DNA of 33,468 nucleotides from Bryobacterales bacterium. GTDB lineage: Bacteria > Acidobacteriota > Terriglobia > Bryobacterales > Bryobacteraceae. A program made the translations under genes and the position numbers. The notes beneath the pieces were generated by a model. The model saw only the letters and a program-made list of their open reading frames with translations. It searched no databases and was not told where the DNA came from. The stretch covers positions 1-33,468 of the forward strand of contig JADLCT010000084.1 in assembly GCA_020847045.1 (NCBI GenBank), written 5' to 3'. Positions 1 to 6,922 of the stretch are shown here, one piece after another (position 1 is the stretch's first letter; the number at the start of each line of letters is the position of its first letter).

Positions 1-2477
1 CGTCCGGGAAGCCACGGCGCGATCTGATCCTGGACGATCTTCATGTAATCGCTGGCGGCGATGACCGGGCCGGGCTCATGATCCAACACCTGGTTCAGGT
101 AAGGAGTGCGCGCCGGCTCGGCCGGATGCAGGCGGTTCCAGCGCTCGGCCAACAGCGCTTCGCGCCGCAACTCACCGTAGCTGGTGACGCTCCAGACGTC
201 CGTTTCGACGCCATACTTCTCGCGCAGAAGCTCCTGCGCGCGCAGCGCTTCGTTCAGAATCGGGCCGCTGCCGAACAACTGCGCCTGCGCCGGGCCATTG
301 CCAGCGCGGTACTTGTACAGCCCCTTGAGCACGCCCTCGCGGCAGCCCTCCGGCATGGGCGGTTGCGGATAGAACTCGTTGTAGATGGCGATGTAGTAGA
401 AGATGCTCTCGTTTTCCTGATACATCCGCCGGATGCCGTCCTGCACGATGATCGCGATCTCGTAGGCATAGGCGGGGTCGTAGGAGATGCAGGTGGGAAC
501 GGTGCTGGAATGCACCAGGCTGTGGCCGTCCTGGTGCTGCAGGCCCTCGCCGTTCAGCGTAGTCCGGCCGGCCGTGCCACCCATCAGGAAGCCCTTGCCG
601 CGGGCGTCGGCAAAGGCCCAGATCAGGTCTCCGATGCGCTGGAAGCCGAACATCGAGTAGTAAATGAAGAAGGGGATCATCGGGACGCCGTAGTTGGAAT
701 ACGACGTTCCGGCCGCGGTGAACGACGCCATGGCGCCGGCTTCCGTGATGCCTTCCTCGAGAATCTGTCCGTCGCGCGCTTCCTTGTAATAGAGGAACAT
801 TTCGCTGTCCACGGGCTTGTACAACTGCCCCTGGCTGGCGTAAATGCCGCATTCGCGGAACATCGACTCCATGCCAAACGTCCGCGCCTCGTCGGGAATG
901 ATCGGCACGATGTAGCGGCCCAGTTCGGGATGCTTCAGCAGCTTGCGCAGCATCTGGACGAAACCGGCGGTGGTCATTGCGCCGCGTCCGCCCGAGCCGC
1001 CCGTGACATCGCTGAACAGATCCAACGCCGGCGCGCGGAAGGTAATCGGCGCGGGCGCCCGCACGGGCACCGGACCGCCCATGGCTTCCAGGCGCGCCCG
1101 GATGTATTTCATCTCCTCGCTGTCCTCGGCCGGCCGGTAGAAGCTGATCTTGGACACCGTTTCGTCCGACACCGGAATGTCGAACCGCTGGCGGAAATAC
1201 TCCAGCTCCTCCTCGTTCATCTTCTTCTGCTGGTGCGTGATGTTCTTGCCTTCGCCGGCCTCGCCCAGGCCGTATCCCTTTACCGTCTTGGCCAGGATCA
1301 CCGTCGGCTGGCCCTTGTGCTCCCAGGCCCGCCGGTAGGCATTGTAGACCTTCACGGGGTCGTGCCCGCCGCGCTTCAGCTTGGTCAATTGCTCATCGCT
1401 CAGATGCTCCACCAGCGGCAGCAGTTCCGGATACTTGCCGAAAAATTCCTTGCGAATATAGGCCCCGCCGCGCACCTTGAAGTTCTGGAATTCGCCGTCC
1501 ACGCACTCGTTCATGCGCTTCATCAGCAGGCCCGTCTTGTCGCGCGCCAGCAGCGAATCCCAATCGCCGCCCCACAACACCTTGAGCACGTTCCAGCCCG
1601 CCCCGCGGAACAGTCCTTCCAGCTCCTGCACGATGCTGCCGTTGCCGCGCACCGGGCCGTCCAGACGCTGCAGGTTGCAGTTCACCACCCAGATCAGGTT
1701 GTCCAGTTTTTCCCGCGAGCCGAGCGTGATCGAGCCCAGCGTCTCGGGCTCGTCGCTTTCGCCGTCGCCCACGAAGGCGAACACCTTGCGGCTGGTCACC
1801 GGAATCAGTCCGCGATTTTCCATGTAGCGCATGAACCGCGCCTGATAGATCGAGTTGATCGGGCCCAGACCCATCGACACCGTGGGGAAGTTCCAGAAGT
1901 CGGGCATCAGCCAGGGATGCGGATAGGAGGGCAGGCCGGGTGTCTCGCGCAGTTCGTGCCGGAAGTTGATCAGGTGCTGCTCGGTCAGACGCCCCTCCAC
2001 GAAGGCGCGCGAATAGACGCCCGGGGAGGCGTGTCCCTGGTAGTACACCAGATCGCCCTTCACGCGCTGTCCGCCCGCCTCGATGGAGCCGCGGAAGAAG
2101 TGATTGAAGGCCACTTCGCTCAGCGTAGCCAGCGAAGAATACGTGGACAGATGTCCGCCGATGCCATCATCGTACTTGTTGGCGCGCACCACCATGGCCG
2201 CCGCGTTCCAGCGGATGGCGCTCTTAATTCGCCGTTCGATCACGCGGTCGCCCGGATAGGGAACCTCGTCTTCCACGGGAATCGTGTTCACATAGGGCAT
2301 CGAAGGCTTCACGGGAGAATTCATTCCGTGCAGGTACGCACGGTCCACCAACTCCTGCAGCAGCGCCTTGGCCCTGTCCGGGCCGGCAAGGTCGATCACC
2401 TCGTCCAGCGCTTCCAGCCATTCGCTCGTCTCCTGTGCGTTTGCGTCCTGGCTGACCTGATCCTTGGTTCTGTACAT
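1..2477 (-). CDS. aceE: Pyruvate dehydrogenase E1 component, homodimeric type (3' end cut by window edge)
   Basis: The E1 subunit decarboxylates pyruvate with thiamine diphosphate and passes the acetyl group to the lipoyl E2 subunit of the cytoplasmic pyruvate dehydrogenase complex. About 825 residues are visible; the family is usually near 890, so roughly 60-70 C-terminal residues lie beyond position 1. The N-terminus begins MYRTKDQVSQ and contains the typical RIKSAIRWNAAAMV segment. The thiamine diphosphate motif GDGESDEPETLG is read at about 1741-1770, followed by the NCNLQRLDGPVRGNGSI stretch at about 1640-1690. The ATG at 2475-2477 is preceded by GAGGAA about 14 nt upstream, a long spacing. 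The next gene upstream is on the same strand 154 bp away, so aceE may have its own promoter. A long open frame on the opposite strand is a GC-bias shadow. Family assignment is very secure. Confidence 0.97.
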   Translation of the reverse strand, partial: MYRTKDQVSQDANAQETSEWLEALDEVIDLAGPDRAKALLQELVDRAYLHGMNSPVKPSMPYVNTIPVEDEVPYPGDRVIERRIKSAIRWNAAAMVVRANKYDDGIGGHLSTYSSLATLSEVAFNHFFRGSIEAGGQRVKGDLVYYQGHASPGVYSRAFVEGRLTEQHLINFRHELRETPGLPSYPHPWLMPDFWNFPTVSMGLGPINSIYQARFMRYMENRGLIPVTSRKVFAFVGDGESDEPETLGSITLGSREKLDNLIWVVNCNLQRLDGPVRGNGSIVQELEGLFRGAGWNVLKVLWGGDWDSLLARDKTGLLMKRMNECVDGEFQNFKVRGGAYIRKEFFGKYPELLPLVEHLSDEQLTKLKRGGHDPVKVYNAYRRAWEHKGQPTVILAKTVKGYGLGEAGEGKNITHQQKKMNEEELEYFRQRFDIPVSDETVSKISFYRPAEDSEEMKYIRARLEAMGGPVPVRAPAPITFRAPALDLFSDVTGGSGGRGAMTTAGFVQMLRKLLKHPELGRYIVPIIPDEARTFGMESMFRECGIYASQGQLYKPVDSEMFLYYKEARDGQILEEGITEAGAMASFTAAGTSYSNYGVPMIPFFIYYSMFGFQRIGDLIWAFADARGKGFLMGGTAGRTTLNGEGLQHQDGHSLVHSSTVPTCISYDPAYAYEIAIIVQDGIRRMYQENESIFYYIAIYNEFYPQPPMPEGCREGVLKGLYKYRAGNGPAQAQLFGSGPILNEALRAQELLREKYGVETDVWSVTSYGELRREALLAERWNRLHPAEPARTPYLNQVLDHEPGPVIAASDYMKIVQDQIAPWLPG

Positions 2478-2631
2478 AGCTTCGCGGTTGCTTCCTCTGC
2501 GCGTAGTTTGACTTTCGGCTCCCCGCTGGGGGTTCCATGGGGATAGCGAGAATACGCCTACCTCAGGTTATCGTTATCGGCCGCCGGGGCGCAAACCTGC
2601 AAGCGCTTCACAGCGCGGTGCGGCGGGCGTG
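2478..2631 (-). promoter_or_regulatory. Intergenic region upstream of aceE, possible promoter
   Basis: This 154-bp gap separates aceE from the lipoprotein gene on the same strand. On the minus strand it holds TTGCAG and, 18 bp later, GATAAC, which could form a weak sigma-70-type promoter for aceE. A TATTCT further downstream is an alternative -10. No hairpin or conserved RNA motif was recognised. The promoter call is tentative. Confidence 0.25.
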
Positions 2632-3057
2632 CTAAAACGCCTTTTCAAACGCCGAGGCGAACTGGTTCAACTCGGCCATCGTGCCACGGAACGTCTGCAT
2701 GGTGAAAAATGCCCGCCCAATGTTCAGCGCGATCATGCCTTTCGCCGAACGGTGCTTCTGAACCATCTCGAAGGCCGAAGCCGCGGTCTTCATTTCGTAC
2801 ATCTGCACGGTGGGATAGGCGGGGCCGTTATAGGTGGCCTGCCACCAGCTCAGCAAGCCATTCAGAAGCAGTTCTTGCGCCGCCCCCGCCGCTGCCATCT
2901 GCTGCCTGGTTCCGAGGGTCCAGCCGCCGGGAACGGTGACGGGAAACTCGAGGGGTTTCTCCTTGCCGCACGCCGCCAACGCCCCCCCGCCCGCCGCCAC
3001 GGCCGCGAGCATGGCCCGGCGGTTCCACCGCCTTGTCCTCTTTGGTTCCAGCTCCAT
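2632..3057 (-). CDS. Small predicted lipoprotein of unknown function
   Basis: 141 residues. The N-terminus has basic residues (MELEPKRTRRWNRR), a hydrophobic Ala/Gly-rich stretch and a lipobox ending in LAAC at about residues 27-30, so an exported, lipid-anchored protein is predicted. The twin arginines before the hydrophobic stretch leave Tat export possible. The mature part has no motif I recognise; it is rich in Gln, Ala and Met and looks mostly helical (for example QMAAAGAAQELLLNGLLSWW and a C-terminal helix ending FEKAF). The ATG is preceded by AGGGG with a short spacing. It lies upstream of aceE on the same strand, but the 154-bp gap argues against tight coupling. The gene is accepted as real because of the coherent signal peptide and composition. 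Confidence 0.7.
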   Translation of the reverse strand: MELEPKRTRRWNRRAMLAAVAAGGGALAACGKEKPLEFPVTVPGGWTLGTRQQMAAAGAAQELLLNGLLSWWQATYNGPAYPTVQMYEMKTAASAFEMVQKHRSAKGMIALNIGRAFFTMQTFRGTMAELNQFASAFEKAF

Positions 3058-3071
3058 CGGTCCCCTATGAT
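3042..3071 (+). promoter_or_regulatory. Candidate promoter for the 48-aa ORF-rph-rdgB operon
   Basis: TTGGTT at 3042-3047 and TATGAT at 3066-3071 are separated by 18 bp, a reasonable sigma-70-like arrangement. The predicted transcription start near 3078 would give a leader of about 30 nt before the small membrane protein gene. The -35 box overlaps the 5' end of the divergent lipoprotein gene. Read from sequence only. Confidence 0.4.
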
Positions 3072-3107
3072 AAAACGAGTTAGGGAACCCGTCACACCCT
3101 TCGCTTC

Positions 3108-3254
3108 ATGGCCAAATACAAGACTGCCCGGAAAGCGGGCAAATCCGCCCAGCCCACCTCGAACACGCGCGGCCTCGTCGGTTGCATCTCGCTGCTGGCC
3201 CTGGGCTTCGCGCTCTTCTTTCTGCTCTTTTATGCCATGCTGAAGAGTTCCTGA
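3108..3254 (+). CDS. 48-residue single-pass membrane protein, unknown function
   Basis: The frame runs from an ATG at 3108 to TGA at 3252-3254. The product has a basic, Lys/Arg/Ser-rich N-terminus of about 21 residues ([15 protein letters not shown]...) followed by one hydrophobic segment at about residues 22-45 rich in Leu and Phe, and ends KSS. By the positive-inside rule the N-terminus should face the cytoplasm. It ends 10 nt before the rph start on the same strand and shares the only promoter candidate there, so it is probably co-transcribed with rph and rdgB. There is no clear Shine-Dalgarno sequence. The function is unknown. It is accepted because of operon position and the clean charge/hydrophobic layout, though it is short enough to be chance. 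Confidence 0.5.
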   Translation: MAKYKTARKAGKSAQPTSNTRGLVGCISLLALGFALFFLLFYAMLKSS

Positions 3255-3264
3255 CCGCCGCCCC

Positions 3265-3981
3265 ATGCGCACCGATCAACGTCAACCCTCTCAACTGCGC
3301 CCCGTGCGCATCACCCCTCATTTTCTCGCCACCGCCGAAGGCTCCGCCCTCATCGAGTTCGGCCACACGCGGGTGCTGTGCGCGGCCACCATCGAGGACT
3401 CGGTTCCGCCGTTTCTCCGGGGCGGCGGCAAAGGCTGGGTGACGGCCGAGTATTCCATGCTGCCGCGGGCCACCTCCACGCGCACGCCGCGCGAAGTGAA
3501 CAAGGGCCGTCCCACGGGCCGCACCATGGAGATTCAGCGGCTCATCGGCCGGGCGCTGCGGGCCGTGGTGGATCTGGAGGCCCTGGGCGAGCGCAGCGTG
3601 ATCCTCGACTGCGACGTGTTGCAGGCCGACGGTGGGACGCGCACGGCCGCCATCACCGGCGCCTGGGTGGCGCTGGCGCTGGCCACCCAGCAGTTGTCCG
3701 CGTGCAAAGCGGTAGCGCGCAATCCGGTGACCGACCATGTGGCCGCCGTCAGCGTCGGCGTCGTCGCGGGCACGCCCATGCTGGATCTCTGCTATGAGGA
3801 GGACTCCGCCGCCGAGGTCGATATGAACGTGGTGCTCACCGGAGCGGGCCAGTTTGTCGAGGTTCAGGCCACGGCCGAGAAAAAGACCTTCGACGACGCG
3901 GGGCTGGCCTCGCTTCTGGCGCTCGCGCGGCAGGGCATCGCCGAACTGGTGCGCTTGCAGAAGGCCGCCCTCGCCGGATGA
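3265..3981 (+). CDS. rph: Ribonuclease PH
   Basis: A phosphorolytic 3'-5' exoribonuclease that trims nucleotides after the CCA end of tRNA precursors using phosphate; family members form ring-shaped hexamers. The 238 residues match the usual length. Diagnostic segments include the [16 protein letters not shown] start, the [15 protein letters not shown] helix, and [20 protein letters not shown] around the phosphate-binding and catalytic region. The C-terminal tail is of ordinary length, so this is not an inactive truncated form. It follows the 48-residue membrane protein by 10 nt and its TGA overlaps the ATG of rdgB (ATGA, 3978-3981), indicating translational coupling. Pairing of rph with the nucleotide-sanitising rdgB is a widespread arrangement. 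Confidence 0.97.
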   Translation: MRTDQRQPSQLRPVRITPHFLATAEGSALIEFGHTRVLCAATIEDSVPPFLRGGGKGWVTAEYSMLPRATSTRTPREVNKGRPTGRTMEIQRLIGRALRAVVDLEALGERSVILDCDVLQADGGTRTAAITGAWVALALATQQLSACKAVARNPVTDHVAAVSVGVVAGTPMLDLCYEEDSAAEVDMNVVLTGAGQFVEVQATAEKKTFDDAGLASLLALARQGIAELVRLQKAALAG

Positions 3982-4589
3982 CACTCTACTGCGCCACGCA
4001 GAACCAGGGCAAGCTGGCGGAGTTCCGGCTGGCCGCGGAGCGGTACGCGCCCGGCGCCGGCGTCGTGGTGGAAACCGTGCCCGGCCTGTCGCGGATTCCG
4101 GCGCCCGAGGAGACCGGCGCCACCTTCCACGAGAACGCCTGTCTCAAGGCGCTCTATTACTCGCGTTTCGCGCCGGGCCCGGTTTTTGCCGACGACTCCG
4201 GTCTCGCCGTGGATGCGCTGGATGGCCGGCCCGGGGTGCACTCGGCGCGGTTCGCCGGTCCCTCCGCCACGGACGCCGAAAACAACGCGCTGCTGCTTGA
4301 ACGGCTGCGCGGCGCCGGTAACCGCTCGGCGCGGTTCGTCTGCGTGATCGCGCTGGCGGCCAATGGCGAAATCGCGGCCGCCTTTGAGGGCGCCGTCGCC
4401 GGCTGGATCCTCGAAGCGCCGCAAGGCTGGGGCGGTTTTGGCTACGATCCTCTTTTCCTCTACCCCCCGCTCGGCCTCACGCTGGCCGAAGCCGGCGCGG
4501 AGCAGAAGCTCTCCGTCAGCCACCGCGGCCAGGCGGTGATGCGCCTCTTCCAGTTCGTGGCTGGCTGGCGCGCGCCTTCGGCGACGTGA
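3978..4589 (+). CDS. rdgB: XTP/dITP pyrophosphatase (non-canonical purine NTPase)
   Basis: It hydrolyses dITP, ITP and XTP to monophosphates and pyrophosphate, keeping deaminated purines out of DNA and RNA. The 203-residue protein begins with the nucleotide-binding segment [11 protein letters not shown], carries the signature [20 protein letters not shown], and has the SHRG segment near the C-terminus, all typical of the HAM1/RdgB family. Its ATG overlaps the rph stop. The last 74 bp overlap, on the opposite strand, the 3' end of the convergent Nudix hydrolase gene (4516-4589). The two neighbouring nucleotide-hydrolase genes could both serve pool cleaning, but that is only context. Confidence 0.96.
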   Translation: MTLYCATQNQGKLAEFRLAAERYAPGAGVVVETVPGLSRIPAPEETGATFHENACLKALYYSRFAPGPVFADDSGLAVDALDGRPGVHSARFAGPSATDAENNALLLERLRGAGNRSARFVCVIALAANGEIAAAFEGAVAGWILEAPQGWGGFGYDPLFLYPPLGLTLAEAGAEQKLSVSHRGQAVMRLFQFVAGWRAPSAT

Positions 4590-5091
4590 ACCGCAGCCAC
4601 GCCATGACGCCCACCAGCGTCTTGCCATCCTCGATTTTCCCCTTCTCCATCAAGGCTTCCAGCGTTGCCGCGGAAAACCACCGGCTGGTGATGTGCTCAT
4701 CGGCTTCCTGGCATGCCTGTCCGGCCGAAAGCCCACGCGCGGCGTACACGAACATCTTTTCCGACAGAAATCCCGGGCTCGGATAGAAGCTCGCCACCCG
4801 CACCCACTCCTTCGCGCGGTACCCGGTCTCTTCCAGCAGCTCCCGCCGGGCGGCTTCCAGGGGCTTCTCGCCCGCGTCGATCCGGCCGGCCGGCAACTCC
4901 CAGAGATACTGCTTCACGGGCAGACGGTATTGCCGCACCAGCAGGATCCTCCCTTTGCCATCCACGGGCAGAATCACGGCCGATCCCTGGTGGTGGACAA
5001 CCAGACGCTTGATTTCGTACCCTTCCGGATCCACAGCCCGGTCCAGGGTGACGCGCAAAAACTCTCCCTCGTAGCACGGCAGTGATTGCAC
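4516..5091 (-). CDS. Nudix hydrolase, ADP-ribose pyrophosphatase-like
   Basis: It is expected to hydrolyse a nucleoside diphosphate linked to another moiety, most likely ADP-ribose or an ADP-sugar, in the cytoplasm. The Nudix box is complete: GRIDAGEKPLEAARRELLEE followed by TGY, with the metal-binding REXXEE glutamates present. Segments such as GRILLVRQYR and KQYLWELPAGR before the box, and YPSPGFLSEKM after it, fit the ADP-ribose pyrophosphatase subgroup. I prefer the GTG start at 5089-5091 because GGGAG lies 5 nt upstream; an in-frame ATG eight codons further out (5113-5115) has no Shine-Dalgarno sequence. The C-terminal 24 or so residues are basic and Pro/Gly/Arg-rich, and overlap rdgB antisense. 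It follows polX on the same strand after 54 bp, perhaps as an operon. Confidence 0.9.
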   Translation of the reverse strand: MQSLPCYEGEFLRVTLDRAVDPEGYEIKRLVVHHQGSAVILPVDGKGRILLVRQYRLPVKQYLWELPAGRIDAGEKPLEAARRELLEETGYRAKEWVRVASFYPSPGFLSEKMFVYAARGLSAGQACQEADEHITSRWFSAATLEALMEKGKIEDGKTLVGVMAWLRFTSPKARASQPRTGRGASPPGRGG

Positions 5092-5145
5092 AGATTCTCC
5101 CTTCCCGCACCTCATTTGTGCAGTGCCGCGCCCGCCGGGTTACTC

Positions 5146-6891
5146 TCATCCTTCGTTGCCCCGTAAGGATCCGAGGAATTGGTCCACGGGAAGAGTGTTC
5201 AGCACGTCGCCCTTCTCCAGCCATCCGCGCCGGGCCATGGTGACGCCGAAGCGCATGTTCGCCAGGTGCTTCACATGGTGCGCGTCGGTGGAGATCACAA
5301 ACCGGCAGCCCTTGGACTTGGCGATCCGGATCAGCGGCGCGTGCAGATCCAGCCGCTCCGGGCTCGCGTTGATCTCCATGGCCACGCCGCGCCCGGCCGC
5401 CGCGGCGGCCACTTTTTCGAAGTCGTACACATAGGCGTCCCTGTGCAGCAAGACGCGTCCCGTGGGATGTCCCATGATCTTCACGTATGGATTCTCGACG
5501 GCCGCCAGCAGGCGCTCGGTCATCTCGCCGCTCTCCATGTTCATGTGGCTGTGCACGCTGGCCACCACCAGGTCCAGGCGTGCCAGCGCCTCATCGTCGA
5601 TGTCCATCCGCCCGTCGCGCCGGATGTCGCACTCCAGCCCCGCCAGCACGCGCACCGGCAGAGCGCTCTGGTCCATCGCCCGCACGGTTTCGGCGAACCG
5701 GATCACGCGCGCCTCGTCCAGACCGTTGGCCATGGCCAGCGCCTTGGAATGATCGGTGATCGCGATATAGCCGTAGCCGCGCGCGGCCGCCGCCTCGGCC
5801 ATCTCTTCCAGGCTGAAGCGTCCGTCGCTTTCGCGCGTGTGGATGTGCGCATCGCCATGAATGTCGCCCAGTTCCAGCAGCGTTGGCAGCCGCCGGGCGT
5901 TCGCCGCGCCACCGGCCGCCTCGATCTCTCCCTGGTTCTCGCGCAGCTCGGGAGGAATCCAGGCCAGTCCCAGCGCCTCGTAGATCTCCTCTTCCGTGCG
6001 GCCGGCCACGCGCTCGCCCCCGTCCAGCCTGAACAAGCCATACTCGTTCAGCGTGTAGCCCCGCTGCATCGCCAATTGCCGCAGGGCCACGTTGTGCGTC
6101 TTGGATCCGGTGAAGTATTGCAGCGCCGCGCCCAGGCTCTCCGCCGGGACGGCACGCACGTCCACCTGAAGTCCTTCGATTCCCACGCGCGCCGAGGCCT
6201 TCGTGTCGCCATGCCCCAGCACATCGCCCACGCGCGGATGCTTCACAAAACGGTCCAGCGCGGCGGCGGCCGCGGCCCCGGTCACCAGCAGGTCCACATC
6301 GCCCACGGTTTCCCGGCCCCGTCGCAAACTTCCCGCGGCCTCCACCCGTTCCACGCCTGCTACGGCGCTCAGGTAACCCGTCAGCTCCTCGGCGATCGCC
6401 GCCGCGAAATGAATGTGGAAGCGTCCCGAACTTTGGCGCAGGCTCGCGATCCCTTTCAGGATTTTCTCCTCCAGCTTGGCGCCCATGCGCGGCAGCTCCC
6501 GCAGTTTCTGTTCGCGGCACAGGCGCTCCAGGTCATCGAGCGTGGTGACGCGGAAATGGGCAATCAGCGCCGCGATTGTCTTCGGTCCCAGTCCCGGAAT
6601 CTTCAACATCTCCAGAGCCGTCGGTGGGTACTTTTCCATCAGCTCGTCGCGGCGCGCAAACGATCCGCGCTCCCGGATCTCTTCCAGAACCGCGGCGATG
6701 CCCTTCCCGATGCCCGTGATCTCCGTCAGCTTGCGGGCCGGATCCGCCATCACGCCGTCGATGCGTTCGGGATAGCCTTGCAGCGTGTCGGCCGCATTCC
6801 GGTAGCTGCGGATGCGGAAACCATCCTCGGCGGCGATCTCCATCAAATCGGCGGTTTCCGCCAGCAGGCGCGCGTATTCCAGGTTCTCCAT
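5146..6891 (-). CDS. polX: DNA polymerase X family protein with PHP domain
   Basis: 581 residues, the usual length of bacterial PolX, a gap-filling repair polymerase with a PHP-type 3'-5' exonuclease or phosphoesterase domain. In order: an N-terminal helical 8-kDa-like domain; helix-hairpin-helix segments (ITGIGKGIA and IPGLGPKTIAAL); the nucleotidyltransferase core with GSLRRGRETVGDVDLL, whose two Asp residues and the later Asp of LQVDVRAVP form the metal-binding triad; then the PHP domain with GDAHIHTRESDG, ITDHSK, LECDI, SVHSH, GHPTGR and STDAHH, giving the expected metal-ligand set. I chose the ATG at 6891 because AAGGA lies 8 nt upstream; an earlier in-frame start at 6930 would run into the divergent gene. 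Both catalytic modules look intact. Confidence 0.95.
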   Translation of the reverse strand: MENLEYARLLAETADLMEIAAEDGFRIRSYRNAADTLQGYPERIDGVMADPARKLTEITGIGKGIAAVLEEIRERGSFARRDELMEKYPPTALEMLKIPGLGPKTIAALIAHFRVTTLDDLERLCREQKLRELPRMGAKLEEKILKGIASLRQSSGRFHIHFAAAIAEELTGYLSAVAGVERVEAAGSLRRGRETVGDVDLLVTGAAAAAALDRFVKHPRVGDVLGHGDTKASARVGIEGLQVDVRAVPAESLGAALQYFTGSKTHNVALRQLAMQRGYTLNEYGLFRLDGGERVAGRTEEEIYEALGLAWIPPELRENQGEIEAAGGAANARRLPTLLELGDIHGDAHIHTRESDGRFSLEEMAEAAAARGYGYIAITDHSKALAMANGLDEARVIRFAETVRAMDQSALPVRVLAGLECDIRRDGRMDIDDEALARLDLVVASVHSHMNMESGEMTERLLAAVENPYVKIMGHPTGRVLLHRDAYVYDFEKVAAAAAGRGVAMEINASPERLDLHAPLIRIAKSKGCRFVISTDAHHVKHLANMRFGVTMARRGWLEKGDVLNTLPVDQFLGSLRGNEG

Positions 6892-6903
6892 GACGGGTAT
6901 CCT

Positions 6904-6912
6904 TAAATTGTA
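6904..6912. promoter_or_regulatory. Overlapping divergent -10 elements between polX and the transglutaminase gene
   Basis: The 31-bp gap between the two starts contains TAAATTGTA. Read forward it gives TAAATT as a -10 for the plus-strand gene at 6923. Read in reverse it gives TACAAT as a -10 for polX, with the polX Shine-Dalgarno just downstream. Neither side has a convincing -35 box. In such a GC-rich region this A/T run stands out, but function is inferred only. Confidence 0.35.
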
Positions 6913-6922
6913 GGCACCGGCC

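Noticed and set aside
78..2546. Long plus-strand open frame of 822 codons
   Set aside because: It lies antisense to aceE, is rich in His, Arg, Gln and Ala as expected from a GC-biased antisense frame, and shows no domain motif.
5179..6906. Plus-strand open frame of 575 codons
   Set aside because: Antisense shadow of polX, which has complete catalytic motifs on the other strand.
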